This document shows, piece by piece, positions 53,280-61,984 of a stretch of 64,000 bases of DNA. A program made the position numbers and the translations under genes. The notes below the pieces were generated by a model, which was not told the origin of the DNA, did no database searches, and was given only the letters and a program-made list of their open reading frames with translations. The DNA is from Polaromonas sp. GTDB lineage: Bacteria; Pseudomonadota; Gammaproteobacteria; Burkholderiales; Burkholderiaceae_C. Each line of letters starts with the position of its first letter. Positions within the stretch are counted from its first letter, which is position 1. The DNA is taken from the NCBI RefSeq assembly GCF_029945895.1, contig NZ_JAQSDL010000090.1, positions 1 through 64,000 of the forward strand, written 5' to 3'.

Positions 53280-55187
53280 ATGATCAAAATTACGCTGCCA
53301 GACGCTTCGATCCGCGAATTTCCCCAGCCCGTGACCGTGGCCGAGGTCGCCGCCTCCATCGGCGCCGGCCTGGCCAAGGCCGCCCTGGGCGGCAAGGTCA
53401 ACGGCAAGCTGGTGGACACCAGCTACCTGATTTCTGCAGACAGCCCGCTGTCCATCATCACCGCCAAGGACCCGGAAGGACTGGAGGTGATTCGCCACTC
53501 CACCGCCCACCTGCTGGCCTATGCGGTCAAGGAGCTGTTTCCGGATGCCCAGGTCACCATCGGCCCGGTGATCGAGAACGGCTTTTTCTACGATTTTTCC
53601 TACAAGCGCCCCTTCACCCCTGAAGACCTGACAGCCATCGAAAAGAAGATGACTGAGCTGGCGGCCAAAGACGAGCCGGTGACACGCCGCGTGCTGCCGC
53701 GCGACGAGGCTGTGGCTTATTTCAAGGAGCAGGGCGAGCACTACAAGGCGGAGATCATCGCGAGCATTCCGGCCAACGAAGACGTGTCGCTCTACCGCGA
53801 AGGCAAGTTCGAAGACCTGTGCCGCGGCCCGCACGTGCCGAGCACCGGCAAGCTCAGGTTCTTCAAGCTCATGAAGCTGGCCGGCGCCTACTGGCGCGGC
53901 GACCACCACAACGAGATGCTGCAGCGCATCTACGGCACGGCCTGGGCGACCAAGGACGAGTTGCAGCAGTACCTGCTGATGCTCGAGGAAGCGGAAAAAC
54001 GCGACCACCGCAAGCTGGGCCGTGAGCTCGACCTGTTCCACATCGACGACCATGCGCCAGGCCTGGTGTTCTGGCATCCCAAGGGCTGGACGGTGTGGCA
54101 GGGTGTCGAGCAGTACATGCGCAAGGTCTACCAGGACAACGGCTATCAGGAGGTCAAGGGTCCGCAGGTCATCGACAAGACGTTGTGGGAAAAAACCGGC
54201 CACTGGGACAAGTACCGCGACAACATGTTCACCACCGAGAGCGAAAAGCGCGAGTACGCGCTCAAGCCGATGAACTGCCCGGGCCACATCCTGATCTTCA
54301 AGCAGGGCATCAAGAGCTACCGCGACCTGCCGCTGCGTTACGGCGAGTTCGGCCAGTGCCACCGCAACGAGCCCTCGGGCGGCCTGCACGGCATCATGCG
54401 TGTGCGCGGCTTCACGCAGGACGACGGCCACATCTTCTGTACCGAAGAGCAGATACTCAAGGAGTGTGTCGACTACACGACCCTGCTGCAGAAGGTCTAT
54501 ACCGACTTCGGTTTCAAGAACATCATCTACAAGGTGGCCACGCGGCCCGAAGCGCGTATTGGCTCCGACGAAAGCTGGGACAAGGCCGAACAGGCGCTGA
54601 TGGAAAGTCTGCGGGCCTCCGGCTGCGAGTTCGAAATCGCGCCCGGCGACGGCGCGTTTTACGGCCCCAAGATCGAATACACGCTGAAAGACGCGATTGG
54701 CCGGCAATGGCAGTGCGGCACCATGCAGGTTGATTTCTCGATGCCGGAGCGGCTCGATGCCGAATACGTGGGCGAGGACGGTGCCCGCCATCGCCCGGTG
54801 ATGTTGCACCGGGCCATCGTCGGCAGCCTGGAGCGATTCATCGGGATCCTGATCGAGGAGCACGCCGGCGCGCTGCCTACCTGGCTGGCGCCAGTGCAGG
54901 TTTCGGTGCTCAATATCACCGATGCCCAGGCCGATTACTGTCGTGAAATAGCTAAAAGGCTTCAAAATCAAGGGCTTAGGGTCAATCTTGACCTGCGCAA
55001 CGAGAAAATTACGTATAAAATACGCGAGCACTCGATGCAAAAGCTGCCTTACATCCTGGTCGTAGGCGACAAGGAGAAGGAAGCTGGCGCAGTTGCCGTG
55101 CGCGCCCGGGGTAACAAAGACCTTGGCGTCATGTCACTCGAAGCCTTTGTCCAGACAATTGCTTCTGACATTACCCAAAAAGCCTGA
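53280..55187 (+). CDS. thrS: Threonyl-tRNA synthetase
   Basis: Class II synthetase charging tRNA-Thr. The 635 residues comprise an N-terminal TGS domain ([15 protein letters not shown]), the editing domain with [11 protein letters not shown] and the HxxxH-type site, the catalytic core with zinc ligands in [11 protein letters not shown], the class II motif 2 region [15 protein letters not shown], and the anticodon-binding domain beginning near [10 protein letters not shown]. The ATG at 53280 has no strong ribosome site, and an intrinsic terminator ends 17 bp upstream. It heads the translation-factor block shared with most proteobacteria. Confidence 0.98.
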   Translation: MIKITLPDASIREFPQPVTVAEVAASIGAGLAKAALGGKVNGKLVDTSYLISADSPLSIITAKDPEGLEVIRHSTAHLLAYAVKELFPDAQVTIGPVIENGFFYDFSYKRPFTPEDLTAIEKKMTELAAKDEPVTRRVLPRDEAVAYFKEQGEHYKAEIIASIPANEDVSLYREGKFEDLCRGPHVPSTGKLRFFKLMKLAGAYWRGDHHNEMLQRIYGTAWATKDELQQYLLMLEEAEKRDHRKLGRELDLFHIDDHAPGLVFWHPKGWTVWQGVEQYMRKVYQDNGYQEVKGPQVIDKTLWEKTGHWDKYRDNMFTTESEKREYALKPMNCPGHILIFKQGIKSYRDLPLRYGEFGQCHRNEPSGGLHGIMRVRGFTQDDGHIFCTEEQILKECVDYTTLLQKVYTDFGFKNIIYKVATRPEARIGSDESWDKAEQALMESLRASGCEFEIAPGDGAFYGPKIEYTLKDAIGRQWQCGTMQVDFSMPERLDAEYVGEDGARHRPVMLHRAIVGSLERFIGILIEEHAGALPTWLAPVQVSVLNITDAQADYCREIAKRLQNQGLRVNLDLRNEKITYKIREHSMQKLPYILVVGDKEKEAGAVAVRARGNKDLGVMSLEAFVQTIASDITQKA

Positions 55188-55206
55188 TTTCTGACACATT
55201 TGTTGA

Positions 55207-55264
55207 TGATTTTGGCCTGTCGCCCTTGCTGGGTGGGCGCAAGCTGCTATAGCTTTTATAGCAA
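55207..55264 (+). repeat. Dispersed two-hairpin element, copy K (between thrS and infC)
   Basis: GATTTTGGCCTGTCGCCCTTG, then GGTGGGCGCAAGCTGCTATAG and TTATAGCAAAC. It fills most of the 96-bp thrS-infC gap. Confidence 0.85.
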
Positions 55265-55283
55265 ACGTTAAAGGATTTGAACC

Positions 55284-55892
55284 ATCGCTACTGAATTTCG
55301 TGACCGCCGCCACCGCGAAGAACGCAAGCATCGCTTGAACCGTGAAATCATGGCCCCTGAAGTACGTCTGACCGGGCCAGACAACGAACCTCTGGGTGTT
55401 GTCAGCATCATGGAAGCCTTGCGCCTTGCCGGTGAATATGATGTGGATCTGGTTGAGATCTCGCCCACGGCGGTACCGCCGGTGTGCAGATTGATGGACT
55501 ACGGCAAATTCAAGTACGCCGAGCAGAAAAAGGCCGCGGACGCGAAATCCAAGCAGAAGGTCATCGAGGTCAAGGAAATCAAGTTCCGGCCCGGCACCGA
55601 TGATGGTGACTACAACATCAAACTGCGCAACATCAAGCGCTTTTTGGAAGAGGGCGACAAGTGCAAGATCACCTTGCGCTTTCGCGGTCGCGAAATCACG
55701 CACCAGGAACTGGGCCTGGCCTTGCTGGCGCGTATCCGTGACGAGTTGGCGGATTTGATTCTGGTGGAGCAGTTTCCCAAGCTCGAAGGCCGGCAGATGG
55801 TCATGATGATCGCGCCGGGCAAGAAGAAGGTGGCTGCCAAGCCCCTAGCGGCGCCCGCGGAAACGGCACCGGCTGCACCGACAGGCGCCTGA
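55284..55892 (+). CDS. infC: Translation initiation factor IF-3 (non-standard ATC start)
   Basis: Keeps 30S subunits free and proofreads start-codon choice. The usual N-terminus [21 protein letters not shown] appears only if translation begins at ATC 55284, which has AAGGA 8 nt upstream. The first standard start codon would cut about 17 residues from the N-domain. IF-3 discriminating against its own AUU/AUC start is a known autoregulatory device. The 202-residue product has the N-domain, the lysine-rich linker ([15 protein letters not shown]) and the C-domain, with an Ala/Pro tail. Confidence 0.93.
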   Translation: MATEFRDRRHREERKHRLNREIMAPEVRLTGPDNEPLGVVSIMEALRLAGEYDVDLVEISPTAVPPVCRLMDYGKFKYAEQKKAADAKSKQKVIEVKEIKFRPGTDDGDYNIKLRNIKRFLEEGDKCKITLRFRGREITHQELGLALLARIRDELADLILVEQFPKLEGRQMVMMIAPGKKKVAAKPLAAPAETAPAAPTGA

Positions 55893-55918
55893 GGGCGGCT
55901 GTCGCCGGGAAGGATTTC

Positions 55919-55953
55919 AACCTGCGGGTGTTTTCACCGGCAGGTTTTTCGGG
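55919..55953 (+). terminator. Terminator-like hairpin after infC
   Basis: AACCTGC pairs with GCAGGTT, with an inner GTG/CAC pairing, followed by TTTTTC. It may attenuate transcription into rpmI-rplT. Confidence 0.55.
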
Positions 55954-56021
55954 GATGCGAAAGCGTCTCCGGTGAAGGCAGGGAAATCCGGCCTTTGCAA
56001 AGGTGGCAGGTGTCAAAGCCC

Positions 56022-56094
56022 GCCACCAGCCAGTGGTGAGCCTGAAACTCGCCACTGACAAGTGGTGAATTAAACACTCGCCACTACAAGTGGC
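56022..56094 (+). repeat. Three 29-nt-spaced hairpins before rpmI
   Basis: Three tandem units begin GCCACC, GCCACT and GCCACT at 56022, 56051 and 56080. Each has CCAC(T) pairing with (A)GTGG a few bases later. The first two units are similar over most of their 29 bases. They lie 67 bp upstream of the rpmI start. Confidence 0.75.
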
Positions 56095-56160
56095 TCGGGG
56101 CCATCAAGTCTGCGGAAGGTTCGCAGCGCCTCACGAGCACAAATGAAAAGGAGCATTTAC

Positions 56161-56364
56161 ATGCCCAAAATGAAGACCAAGAGCAGCGCGAAGAAACGTT
56201 TTCGCGTTCGTCCAGGTGGTACCGTCAAGCGCGGCCAAGCCTTCAAACGTCACATCCTGACCAAGAAGACCACCAAGAACAAACGCCACCTGCGTGGTGC
56301 AGTTGCTGTCCATGAGACCAATATGGGTCACATGGCACAGATGCTGCCCGGCATGGGCATTTAA
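56161..56364 (+). CDS. rpmI: 50S ribosomal protein L35
   Basis: A 67-residue, very basic ribosomal protein ([32 protein letters not shown]). AAGGAG precedes the ATG at 56161; an upstream in-frame start is not needed. It lies 25 bp before rplT, as in other bacteria, and the pair is probably under L20 autogenous control, perhaps through the hairpin array upstream. Confidence 0.98.
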   Translation: MPKMKTKSSAKKRFRVRPGGTVKRGQAFKRHILTKKTTKNKRHLRGAVAVHETNMGHMAQMLPGMGI

Positions 56365-56389
56365 TTAACGACGAACAAGGAGTACTCAC

Positions 56390-56749
56390 ATGCCTCGCGT
56401 CAAACGTGGTGTAACGGCTCGCGCCCGCCACAAAAAAGTTTTAGCCCTTGCAAAAGGTTTCCGCGGCCGCCGCGGCAATGTCTATCGCATCGCCAAAGAA
56501 GCGGTGATGAAGGCCGGGCAATATGCCTACCGTGACCGCCGTAACAAAAAGCGTGTGTTCCGCCAGTTGTGGATTGCGCGTATCAACGCTGCCAGCCGCT
56601 CATTCGGCATGACCTACAGCCAGTTCGCCAACGGTCTGAAAAAAGCCGGTATCGAGATCGACCGCAAGGTCCTTTCCGACATGGCGATTCACGACAGCGC
56701 TGCCTTTGGTGCCATCGTGGAGCAGGTCAAGGCCAAGCTTGCTGCTTGA
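56390..56749 (+). CDS. rplT: 50S ribosomal protein L20
   Basis: A 119-residue early-assembly ribosomal protein with the typical start [24 protein letters not shown] split over its long basic helix, and the [13 protein letters not shown] core. AAGGAG precedes the ATG. In other bacteria L20 represses its own operon by binding leader RNA. Confidence 0.98.
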   Translation: MPRVKRGVTARARHKKVLALAKGFRGRRGNVYRIAKEAVMKAGQYAYRDRRNKKRVFRQLWIARINAASRSFGMTYSQFANGLKKAGIEIDRKVLSDMAIHDSAAFGAIVEQVKAKLAA

Positions 56750-56762
56750 TTTTTGAGGGGCA

Positions 56763-56816
56763 ATCAGCTATTGAATTGATAGCTGGTTGCGCACAAAAGA
56801 CGGGGGCCAGAGCTTG
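56763..56816 (-). repeat. Dispersed two-hairpin element, copy L (between rplT and pheS)
   Basis: On the minus strand: GCTCTGGCCCCCGTCTTTTG, TGCGCAACCAGCTATCAATT and CAATAGCTGATTG. Its 5' part overlaps the terminator stem that follows rplT. Confidence 0.75.
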
Positions 56817-56840
56817 AAAAGGCTCTGGCCCTTTTTCTTT
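56804..56840 (+). terminator. Intrinsic terminator between rplT and pheS
   Basis: GGGCCAGAGC and GCTCTGGCCC form a perfect 10-bp stem around TTGAAAAG, followed by TTTTTCTTT. In E. coli an attenuator occupies this position, but I find no Phe-rich leader frame here. Confidence 0.92.
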
Positions 56841-56896
56841 GTCCGGGCGGCAGGCGAAGGCGGCGTCCGGACTGGTTTGTCAATCACAAGAAATAT

Positions 56897-57949
56897 ATGA
56901 ACGAACTCGATGTCCTGGTGGATTCGGCCAAAACCAGCTTTGCGCAGGCCGTCACGCCCGCTGACCTGGAAAATGCCAAGGCGCAGTTCCTCGGCAAATC
57001 CGGCCGCATCACAGAGCTGATGAAGGGCCTGGCCGCGCTGCCCGTGGAAGAGAAAAAATCACGCGGCGCCGCCATCAATCTGGCCAAGCAGGCCATCGAA
57101 GCCGGGCTGACCGCGCGCAGGCAGGCACTGGCAGACGCTGAACTGCAGGTGCAGCTCAAGGCCGAGGCGCTGGACGTCTCGTTGCCGGGCCGCCAGCGGC
57201 CAGGCGGCGGCCTGCATCCGGTGTCACTCACGCTCGAGCGGATCGAGGCGATTTTCGGCTCCATGGGTTTCGATGTGGCCGAGGGCCCGGAGATCGAGAC
57301 CGACTGGTTCAACTTCACGGCGTTGAACACGCCCGAAGACCATCCGGCTCGCTCCATGCACGACACGTTTTATGTGGAAGGCGGCACCGAAGCCGCGCCC
57401 AACCTGCTGCGCACACACACCAGTCCGATGCAGATCCGCTATGCGGTGCAGCATGTCAAGAAACACCGCGCGCTGATTGACGCCGGCGGCGTGATGCCCG
57501 AGATCCGCGTGATTGCGCCGGGCCGCACTTACCGGGTGGACAGCGACGCCACGCACTCACCGATGTTTCACCAGTGTGAGGGCCTTTGGATAGGCCAGAA
57601 CGTCAGCTTCAAGGACCTGAAAGTGGTTTTCACTGACTTCTGTCGCACCTACTTTGAGTCCAACGATCTGGTGTTGCGCTTTCGCCCGAGCTTTTTCCCC
57701 TTCACCGAGCCCAGCGCCGAGATCGACATCCAGTTCCAGACCGGTCCGCTGGCGGGCCGCTGGCTGGAAGTGGCCGGCTCCGGCCAGGTGCACCCAACGG
57801 TGGTGCGCAACATGGGGCTGGACCCCGAACATTACATCGGTTTTGCCTTCGGCATGGGGCCAGACCGGCTGACCATGCTGCGTTACGGCGTCAATGACTT
57901 GCGGCTGTTCTTCGACGGTGACCTGCGTTTCCTGTCGCAATTCCAGTAA
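56897..57949 (+). CDS. pheS: Phenylalanyl-tRNA synthetase alpha subunit
   Basis: Catalytic subunit of the alpha2-beta2 enzyme. The 350 residues have an N-terminal coiled-coil that contacts tRNA (residues 1-85), class II motif 2 ([27 protein letters not shown] in two blocks) and motif 3 ([22 protein letters not shown]). The pheT gene begins 19 bp downstream. The terminator after rplT implies separate control of pheST. Confidence 0.98.
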   Translation: MNELDVLVDSAKTSFAQAVTPADLENAKAQFLGKSGRITELMKGLAALPVEEKKSRGAAINLAKQAIEAGLTARRQALADAELQVQLKAEALDVSLPGRQRPGGGLHPVSLTLERIEAIFGSMGFDVAEGPEIETDWFNFTALNTPEDHPARSMHDTFYVEGGTEAAPNLLRTHTSPMQIRYAVQHVKKHRALIDAGGVMPEIRVIAPGRTYRVDSDATHSPMFHQCEGLWIGQNVSFKDLKVVFTDFCRTYFESNDLVLRFRPSFFPFTEPSAEIDIQFQTGPLAGRWLEVAGSGQVHPTVVRNMGLDPEHYIGFAFGMGPDRLTMLRYGVNDLRLFFDGDLRFLSQFQ

Positions 57950-57968
57950 CCCATCAGGCTTTATAAAA

Positions 57969-60395
57969 ATGCAATTCCCCGAATCCTGGTTGCGCGAGTT
58001 CTGCAATCCGCCCCTGAGTACCGAGCAACTGGCCGAGACCCTGACCATGGCTGGTCTGGAAGTGGAAGACCTCAAGCCGGTCGCACCTCCTTTCAGCAAG
58101 ATCGTCGTAGGCGAAATCAGGGAAGCGGTGCAGCATCCTGATGCCGACCGCCTGCGTGTCTGCCAGGTCGATGTGGGTCAGGGCTCCCTGCTCAACATCG
58201 TCTGCGGCGCTCCCAATGCCCGTGTCGGCATCAAGGTGCCCTGCGCGCTGGTCGGTGCCGAACTGCCGCCCGGCGACGATGGCAAACCTTTCCTGATCAA
58301 GGTCGGCAAGCTGCGCGGCGTGGAAAGCCAGGGCATGCTTTGCTCGGCCCGGGAACTCAAGCTGTCCGACGACCATGGCGGACTGCTTGAGCTGGCGCCG
58401 GACGCGGCCGCGGGTCAGGACATTCGCGAGCACCTCAAACTCGATGACACGCTGTTCACCCTCAAGCTCACGCCCAATCTGGCGCATTGCCTGAGCGTCT
58501 ATGGGATTGCCCGTGAAGTGGCTGCGCTGACCGGCGCGCCGTTGGTGAGCCCGACCTTTCCGACGGTCGCGGTGGCCGGCGTGGACAAGCTGCCGGTCCG
58601 GATCAGTGCCCCCGATCTGTGCGGCCGTTTTTCCGGTCGCATCGTGCGCAAGGTCAATACAAAAGCGATCACCCCACCGTGGATGGTGGACCGGCTCGCG
58701 CGCTGCGGCCAGCGAAGCGTCACCGCGCTGGTGGACATTTCGAACTATGTGATGTTCGAGCTGGGACGGCCTTCGCATATTTTCGACCTCGACAAGATCC
58801 ATGGCGGACTCGACGTGCGTTGGGGCCAGGCCGGCGAGACGCTCAAGCTGCTCAACGGCAGCACCGTGACGGTGGACGACAAAGTCGGCGTGATTGCCGA
58901 CGACAGCCAGGTCGAGTCGCTGGCCGGCATCATGGGCGGCGATGCCACTGCGGTGTCCGACGAGACAGAAAACATATACGTCGAGGCTGCCTTCTGGTGG
59001 CCCAAGGCGATTGCCGGGCGGTCGCGCCGCTACAACTTCTCCACCGATGCGGGCCACCGTTTCGAGCGTGGTGTCGATCCCGGCCAGACGGTCGAGCATA
59101 TTGAACGTATCACTCAACTGATCCTTGATATTTGCGGCACGCCGGACACCGTGTGCGGCCCGATCGACGATGCCCGGGTCAATATGCCGGAGGCGGCTCC
59201 CGTCACCTTGCGGGTCGCTCGGGCCATCAAGGTCATCGGCATGCCCCTCACGCAGACTCAGTGCGCTGACGCGCTGCGACGCCTGGGGCTGCCTGTGGCT
59301 GAAGGGGAGGGCACGCTGACTGTCACGCCGCCCAGCTACCGCTTCGACCTGCAGATCGAGGAAGACCTGATCGAGGAAGTGGTGCGCATGGTGGGTTACC
59401 AGCAACTGCCAGCCACGCCTCCGCTGGCGCCCATTACCGCACGTATCCGTCCAGAGGCACGGCGCAGTGCCTTTGCCGTGCGCCGCGCGCTGGCGGCCCT
59501 GGGCTACCAGGAAACCATCAACTTCAGTTTTGTCGAAGAACGCTGGGAGCATGAGCTTGCCGGCAACCCCCATCCCATCAAGCTGCTCAACCCGATTGCC
59601 AGCCAGATGAGCGTGATGCGGTCGTCGCTGATCGGCTCCCTGTTGCAGGTACTCAAGTTCAATCTCGACCGTAAAGCCAGTCGCGTCAACGTGTTTGAGC
59701 TGGGGCGAGTCTTTCTGCGCGACCCGCGCAGCCAGAACACAGACACCACCGTTGCCGGTTTTGACCAGCCGATGCGGGTCGCCGGTTTGGCCTACGGGCC
59801 GCGCGACACCCTCCAATGGGGCCGGTCCGACAAGGGCGTGGATTTCTTCGACGTCAAGGGCGACGTGCAGGCCCTGCTGGCGCCGTTGCAGGCGGTGTTT
59901 GCCCCAGCGGCCCACCCCGCGATGCATCCGGGCCGCTGCGCCAGCGTTGTCATCGACGGCGTGGCGGCGGGTTTTGTCGGCGAGTTGCATCCGCAGTGGC
60001 GCCAGGGCTACGAGCTGGCCCAGGCGCCGATTGTTTTTGAACTGGCGCTCGATGCCGTGCTGCAGCGTCCCGTGCCCGCCTTCCAGCCGGTGAGCAAGCT
60101 CCAGCCGGTCGAGCGGGACATTGCGGTGATTGTTGCCGAAGCAGTGACCCATTCGGCGCTGCTGGCGGCCATCCACGGTGCAGACACGCGAGGTCTGCTC
60201 AAGTCGGCGACGCTGTTTGACATCTACCGGCCGCAACAGGCCAATGCTGCGCTGCAACTCGGCGAAAAAAGCCTGGCGGTGCGCTTGGTGCTTGGCAGCG
60301 ACGACGCTACACTGACCGACGAGCAGATTGACGCGGCGATCAAGGCCGTGCTCGACAATCTCGGCAGCAGCCTGCAGGCACGTTTGCGTGCATAG
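57969..60395 (+). CDS. pheT: Phenylalanyl-tRNA synthetase beta subunit
   Basis: An 808-residue subunit. An N-terminal EMAP-II-like tRNA-binding domain (residues about 40-150, IVCGAPNARVGIKVPCALVGA in two parts) is followed by the B3/B4 editing domains, B5 with VTPPSYRFDLQIEEDLIEEVVRMVGY, the catalytic-like core, and the C-terminal ferredoxin-fold anticodon-binding domain (FQPVSKLQPVERDIAVIV). The ATG at 57969 is used; the frame upstream overlaps pheS and is excluded. ihfA follows closely. Confidence 0.98.
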   Translation: MQFPESWLREFCNPPLSTEQLAETLTMAGLEVEDLKPVAPPFSKIVVGEIREAVQHPDADRLRVCQVDVGQGSLLNIVCGAPNARVGIKVPCALVGAELPPGDDGKPFLIKVGKLRGVESQGMLCSARELKLSDDHGGLLELAPDAAAGQDIREHLKLDDTLFTLKLTPNLAHCLSVYGIAREVAALTGAPLVSPTFPTVAVAGVDKLPVRISAPDLCGRFSGRIVRKVNTKAITPPWMVDRLARCGQRSVTALVDISNYVMFELGRPSHIFDLDKIHGGLDVRWGQAGETLKLLNGSTVTVDDKVGVIADDSQVESLAGIMGGDATAVSDETENIYVEAAFWWPKAIAGRSRRYNFSTDAGHRFERGVDPGQTVEHIERITQLILDICGTPDTVCGPIDDARVNMPEAAPVTLRVARAIKVIGMPLTQTQCADALRRLGLPVAEGEGTLTVTPPSYRFDLQIEEDLIEEVVRMVGYQQLPATPPLAPITARIRPEARRSAFAVRRALAALGYQETINFSFVEERWEHELAGNPHPIKLLNPIASQMSVMRSSLIGSLLQVLKFNLDRKASRVNVFELGRVFLRDPRSQNTDTTVAGFDQPMRVAGLAYGPRDTLQWGRSDKGVDFFDVKGDVQALLAPLQAVFAPAAHPAMHPGRCASVVIDGVAAGFVGELHPQWRQGYELAQAPIVFELALDAVLQRPVPAFQPVSKLQPVERDIAVIVAEAVTHSALLAAIHGADTRGLLKSATLFDIYRPQQANAALQLGEKSLAVRLVLGSDDATLTDEQIDAAIKAVLDNLGSSLQARLRA

Positions 60396-60435
60396 GCCAG
60401 GGAACACAAGAACAGTGAACAGCGAGGAGCGCGTC

Positions 60436-60762
60436 GTGGAATTTTCCGTTGAAAGTCTTGAGAGCCCGGCGCTGACCAAAGCTCATCTCGCAGAGTTGCT
60501 GTTTGAACAAATCGGCCTGAACAAGCGCGAATCCAAGGATATGATCGACGCGTTTTTCGACCTGATCTCCGACAGCCTGGTCGACGGCAACGATGTGAAG
60601 ATTTCCGGCTTCGGCAATTTCCAGATCCGCACCAAGGCGCCACGCCCGGGGCGCAACCCGCGTACCGGCGAATCCATTCCCATTCAGGCGCGTCGGGTGG
60701 TGACTTTTCACGCCAGTCACAAACTCAAAGAGCAGATCCAGAGCCAGACTGGACCCGGTTGA
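60436..60762 (+). CDS. ihfA: Integration host factor alpha subunit
   Basis: DNA-bending nucleoid protein acting as a heterodimer with IhfB in recombination and transcription. With a GTG start at 60436 (GAGGAG at 7 nt) the product is 108 residues: ALTKAHLAELLFEQIGLNKRESKD, the ISGFGNFQIR core, and the GRNPRTGESIPI beta-arm with the intercalating Pro. An upstream GTG at 60415 would add seven residues. It closely follows pheT, the same order as in E. coli, where it was first named himA. Confidence 0.96.
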   Translation: MEFSVESLESPALTKAHLAELLFEQIGLNKRESKDMIDAFFDLISDSLVDGNDVKISGFGNFQIRTKAPRPGRNPRTGESIPIQARRVVTFHASHKLKEQIQSQTGPG

Positions 60763-60984
60763 AAGGCACCCGCCCGCCAGCCAAGGTCAGTCCTGCCCCT
60801 GTCAGGCCCACGCAACCGCCCTTTCAGAAAGCTTTTGTGTGTGGAAACATCACTTTTTGGCTGGAGCAAGTGCCGTACCGCTTGTGGCTTAAACAACACA
60901 TCGAATTTTGTTGTTTGTAACTATTTGCACTAAGGTTCTTGTTAGAGTAAATTTGTAGCTTCATCTCATAGCGTATTGATTTAA

Positions 60985-61464
60985 TTGGAGAAAGCTCTCC
61001 CCCCCATTCCCGCCAAACGTTACTTCACGATCGGTGAAGTCAGCGATCTATGCGGTGTCAAACCTCATGTGCTCCGTTATTGGGAGCAAGAGTTCACGCA
61101 GTTGCGCCCGATGAAAAGGCGAGGCAACCGCCGCTACTACCAGCACCACGAGGTGCTGATGATCCGGCGCATTCGCGACCTGCTCTACGACCAGGGGTTC
61201 ACCATCAGCGGTGCGCGCAACAAACTGCAGGAGATCGTGCAGACCGAACGTGACAAACGCCGCAACGGTGAAGTCATGCTCGAAGGCGTGGATGTCGTTG
61301 AAGCGGGCGACTCGATTCTTGATGACTTTGGCGACTCGGTGGATTTTGAGGACAGTGCGTCCGATATGGCGCCCTTGCCTGATGGCAGTGCGGCCCAGCA
61401 AAGGCTGCAACTGCTACGCCGGGAATTGTTCGAAATTCGCGATCTGCTCAGTGCCACTTACTGA
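60985..61464 (+). CDS. MerR-family transcriptional regulator
   Basis: A 159-residue regulator with an N-terminal MerR winged helix (YFTIGEVSDLCGVKPHVLRYWEQEF, residues about 13-37) and the RRGNRRYYQHHEVLMIRRIRDLLYDQGFTISGAR second helix pair. It then has an acidic stretch (DSILDDFGDSVDFEDSASD) and a short C-terminal helix. There are no Cys metal ligands of the metal-sensing type. No ATG is available; TTG 60985 is the first plausible start. It sits after ihfA in the same direction, as is common in Burkholderiales. Its target genes are unknown. Confidence 0.88.
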   Translation: MEKALPPIPAKRYFTIGEVSDLCGVKPHVLRYWEQEFTQLRPMKRRGNRRYYQHHEVLMIRRIRDLLYDQGFTISGARNKLQEIVQTERDKRRNGEVMLEGVDVVEAGDSILDDFGDSVDFEDSASDMAPLPDGSAAQQRLQLLRRELFEIRDLLSATY

Positions 61465-61484
61465 AACAGCCCGAACAAGCACGC

Positions 61485-61490
61485 TATAAT
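61485..61490 (+). promoter_or_regulatory. -10 box of tRNA-Pro
   Basis: A perfect TATAAT in the context ACGCTATAATTTGA, 11 bp before tRNA-Pro. It matches the context before tRNA-Gly. Confidence 0.6.
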
Positions 61491-61501
61491 TTGAAGCTTG
61501 A

Positions 61502-61578
61502 CGGTGTGTGGCGCAGCCTGGTAGCGCACTTGCATGGGGTGCAAGGGGTCGAAGGTTCGAATCCTTTCACACCGACCA
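61502..61578 (+). tRNA. tRNA-Pro (anticodon GGG)
   Basis: A 77-nt tRNA with acceptor CGGTGTG paired to CACACCG, an encoded ACCA end and the anticodon loop ATGGGGT between CTTGC and GCAAG, giving GGG for CCC/CCU codons. It is a single-gene transcript ended by a strong terminator. Confidence 0.96.
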
Positions 61579-61589
61579 TAAGTAATGTC

Positions 61590-61625
61590 AAAAGCCTCCT
61601 AACAGTGATGTTAGGAGGCTTTTTT
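61590..61625 (+). terminator. Intrinsic terminator after tRNA-Pro
   Basis: AGCCTCCTAACA and TGTTAGGAGGCT form a perfect 12-bp stem with a GTGA loop and a T6 tail. Confidence 0.93.
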
Positions 61626-61861
61626 CATGGGCGAATCCATCGCTTGCGCTGGACAGGAGCACCCAGTCTGGAAGCGGCAATCAGGCCCGGGCACAAAAAT
61701 CGGGACAAGGCTCCCTAAAACGTGGGGCATTGGTGCGTCACGCGCTAAACTGACTGAAAGCACTGCGCGATACCCGGGTGCCCGACCTTGTTGGCGCAGT
61801 GTCCGGCGTGCATGAAGGTGCTCTCCGCAATTCAGAAGGCGACCCATGAAAGAGCTGACAT
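61626..61861. other. Region without a supported gene
   Basis: Between the tRNA-Pro terminator and the small frame before the kinase gene I see only a 62-codon open frame on the plus strand with no ribosome site or recognisable product. The kinase promoter is probably here, but no convincing -35/-10 pair stands out. Confidence 0.3.
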
Positions 61862-61984
61862 ATGACGGTGGTCGATCAGAATATTTCCCGTGCGCAATCC
61901 GGGGCCACCATGGATGACGGCCGAGGCAGGCCGCTTGCCGTGGGACATCGCCGGGCAAGTGTCCGGATGAGTTTCAGCTCGTGA
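61862..61984 (+). CDS. Possible small ORF coupled to the histidine kinase
   Basis: A 40-codon frame starting MTVVDQNISRAQSG whose TGA stop overlaps the kinase GTG start (GTGA), a pattern typical of translational coupling. It has no domain or signal that I recognise. It may be a leader peptide or chance; only the overlap argues for it. Confidence 0.3.
   Translation: MTVVDQNISRAQSGATMDDGRGRPLAVGHRRASVRMSFSS

Noticed and set aside
54945..54985. A possible thirteenth copy of the two-hairpin element inside thrS
   Set aside because: ATAGCT and AAGGGCT blocks occur, but the encoded [18 protein letters not shown] is normal ThrS sequence and the spacing does not match the element.
61627..61815. A 62-codon frame after the tRNA-Pro terminator
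   Set aside because: It starts in the terminator tail, has no ribosome site and encodes no recognisable pattern.
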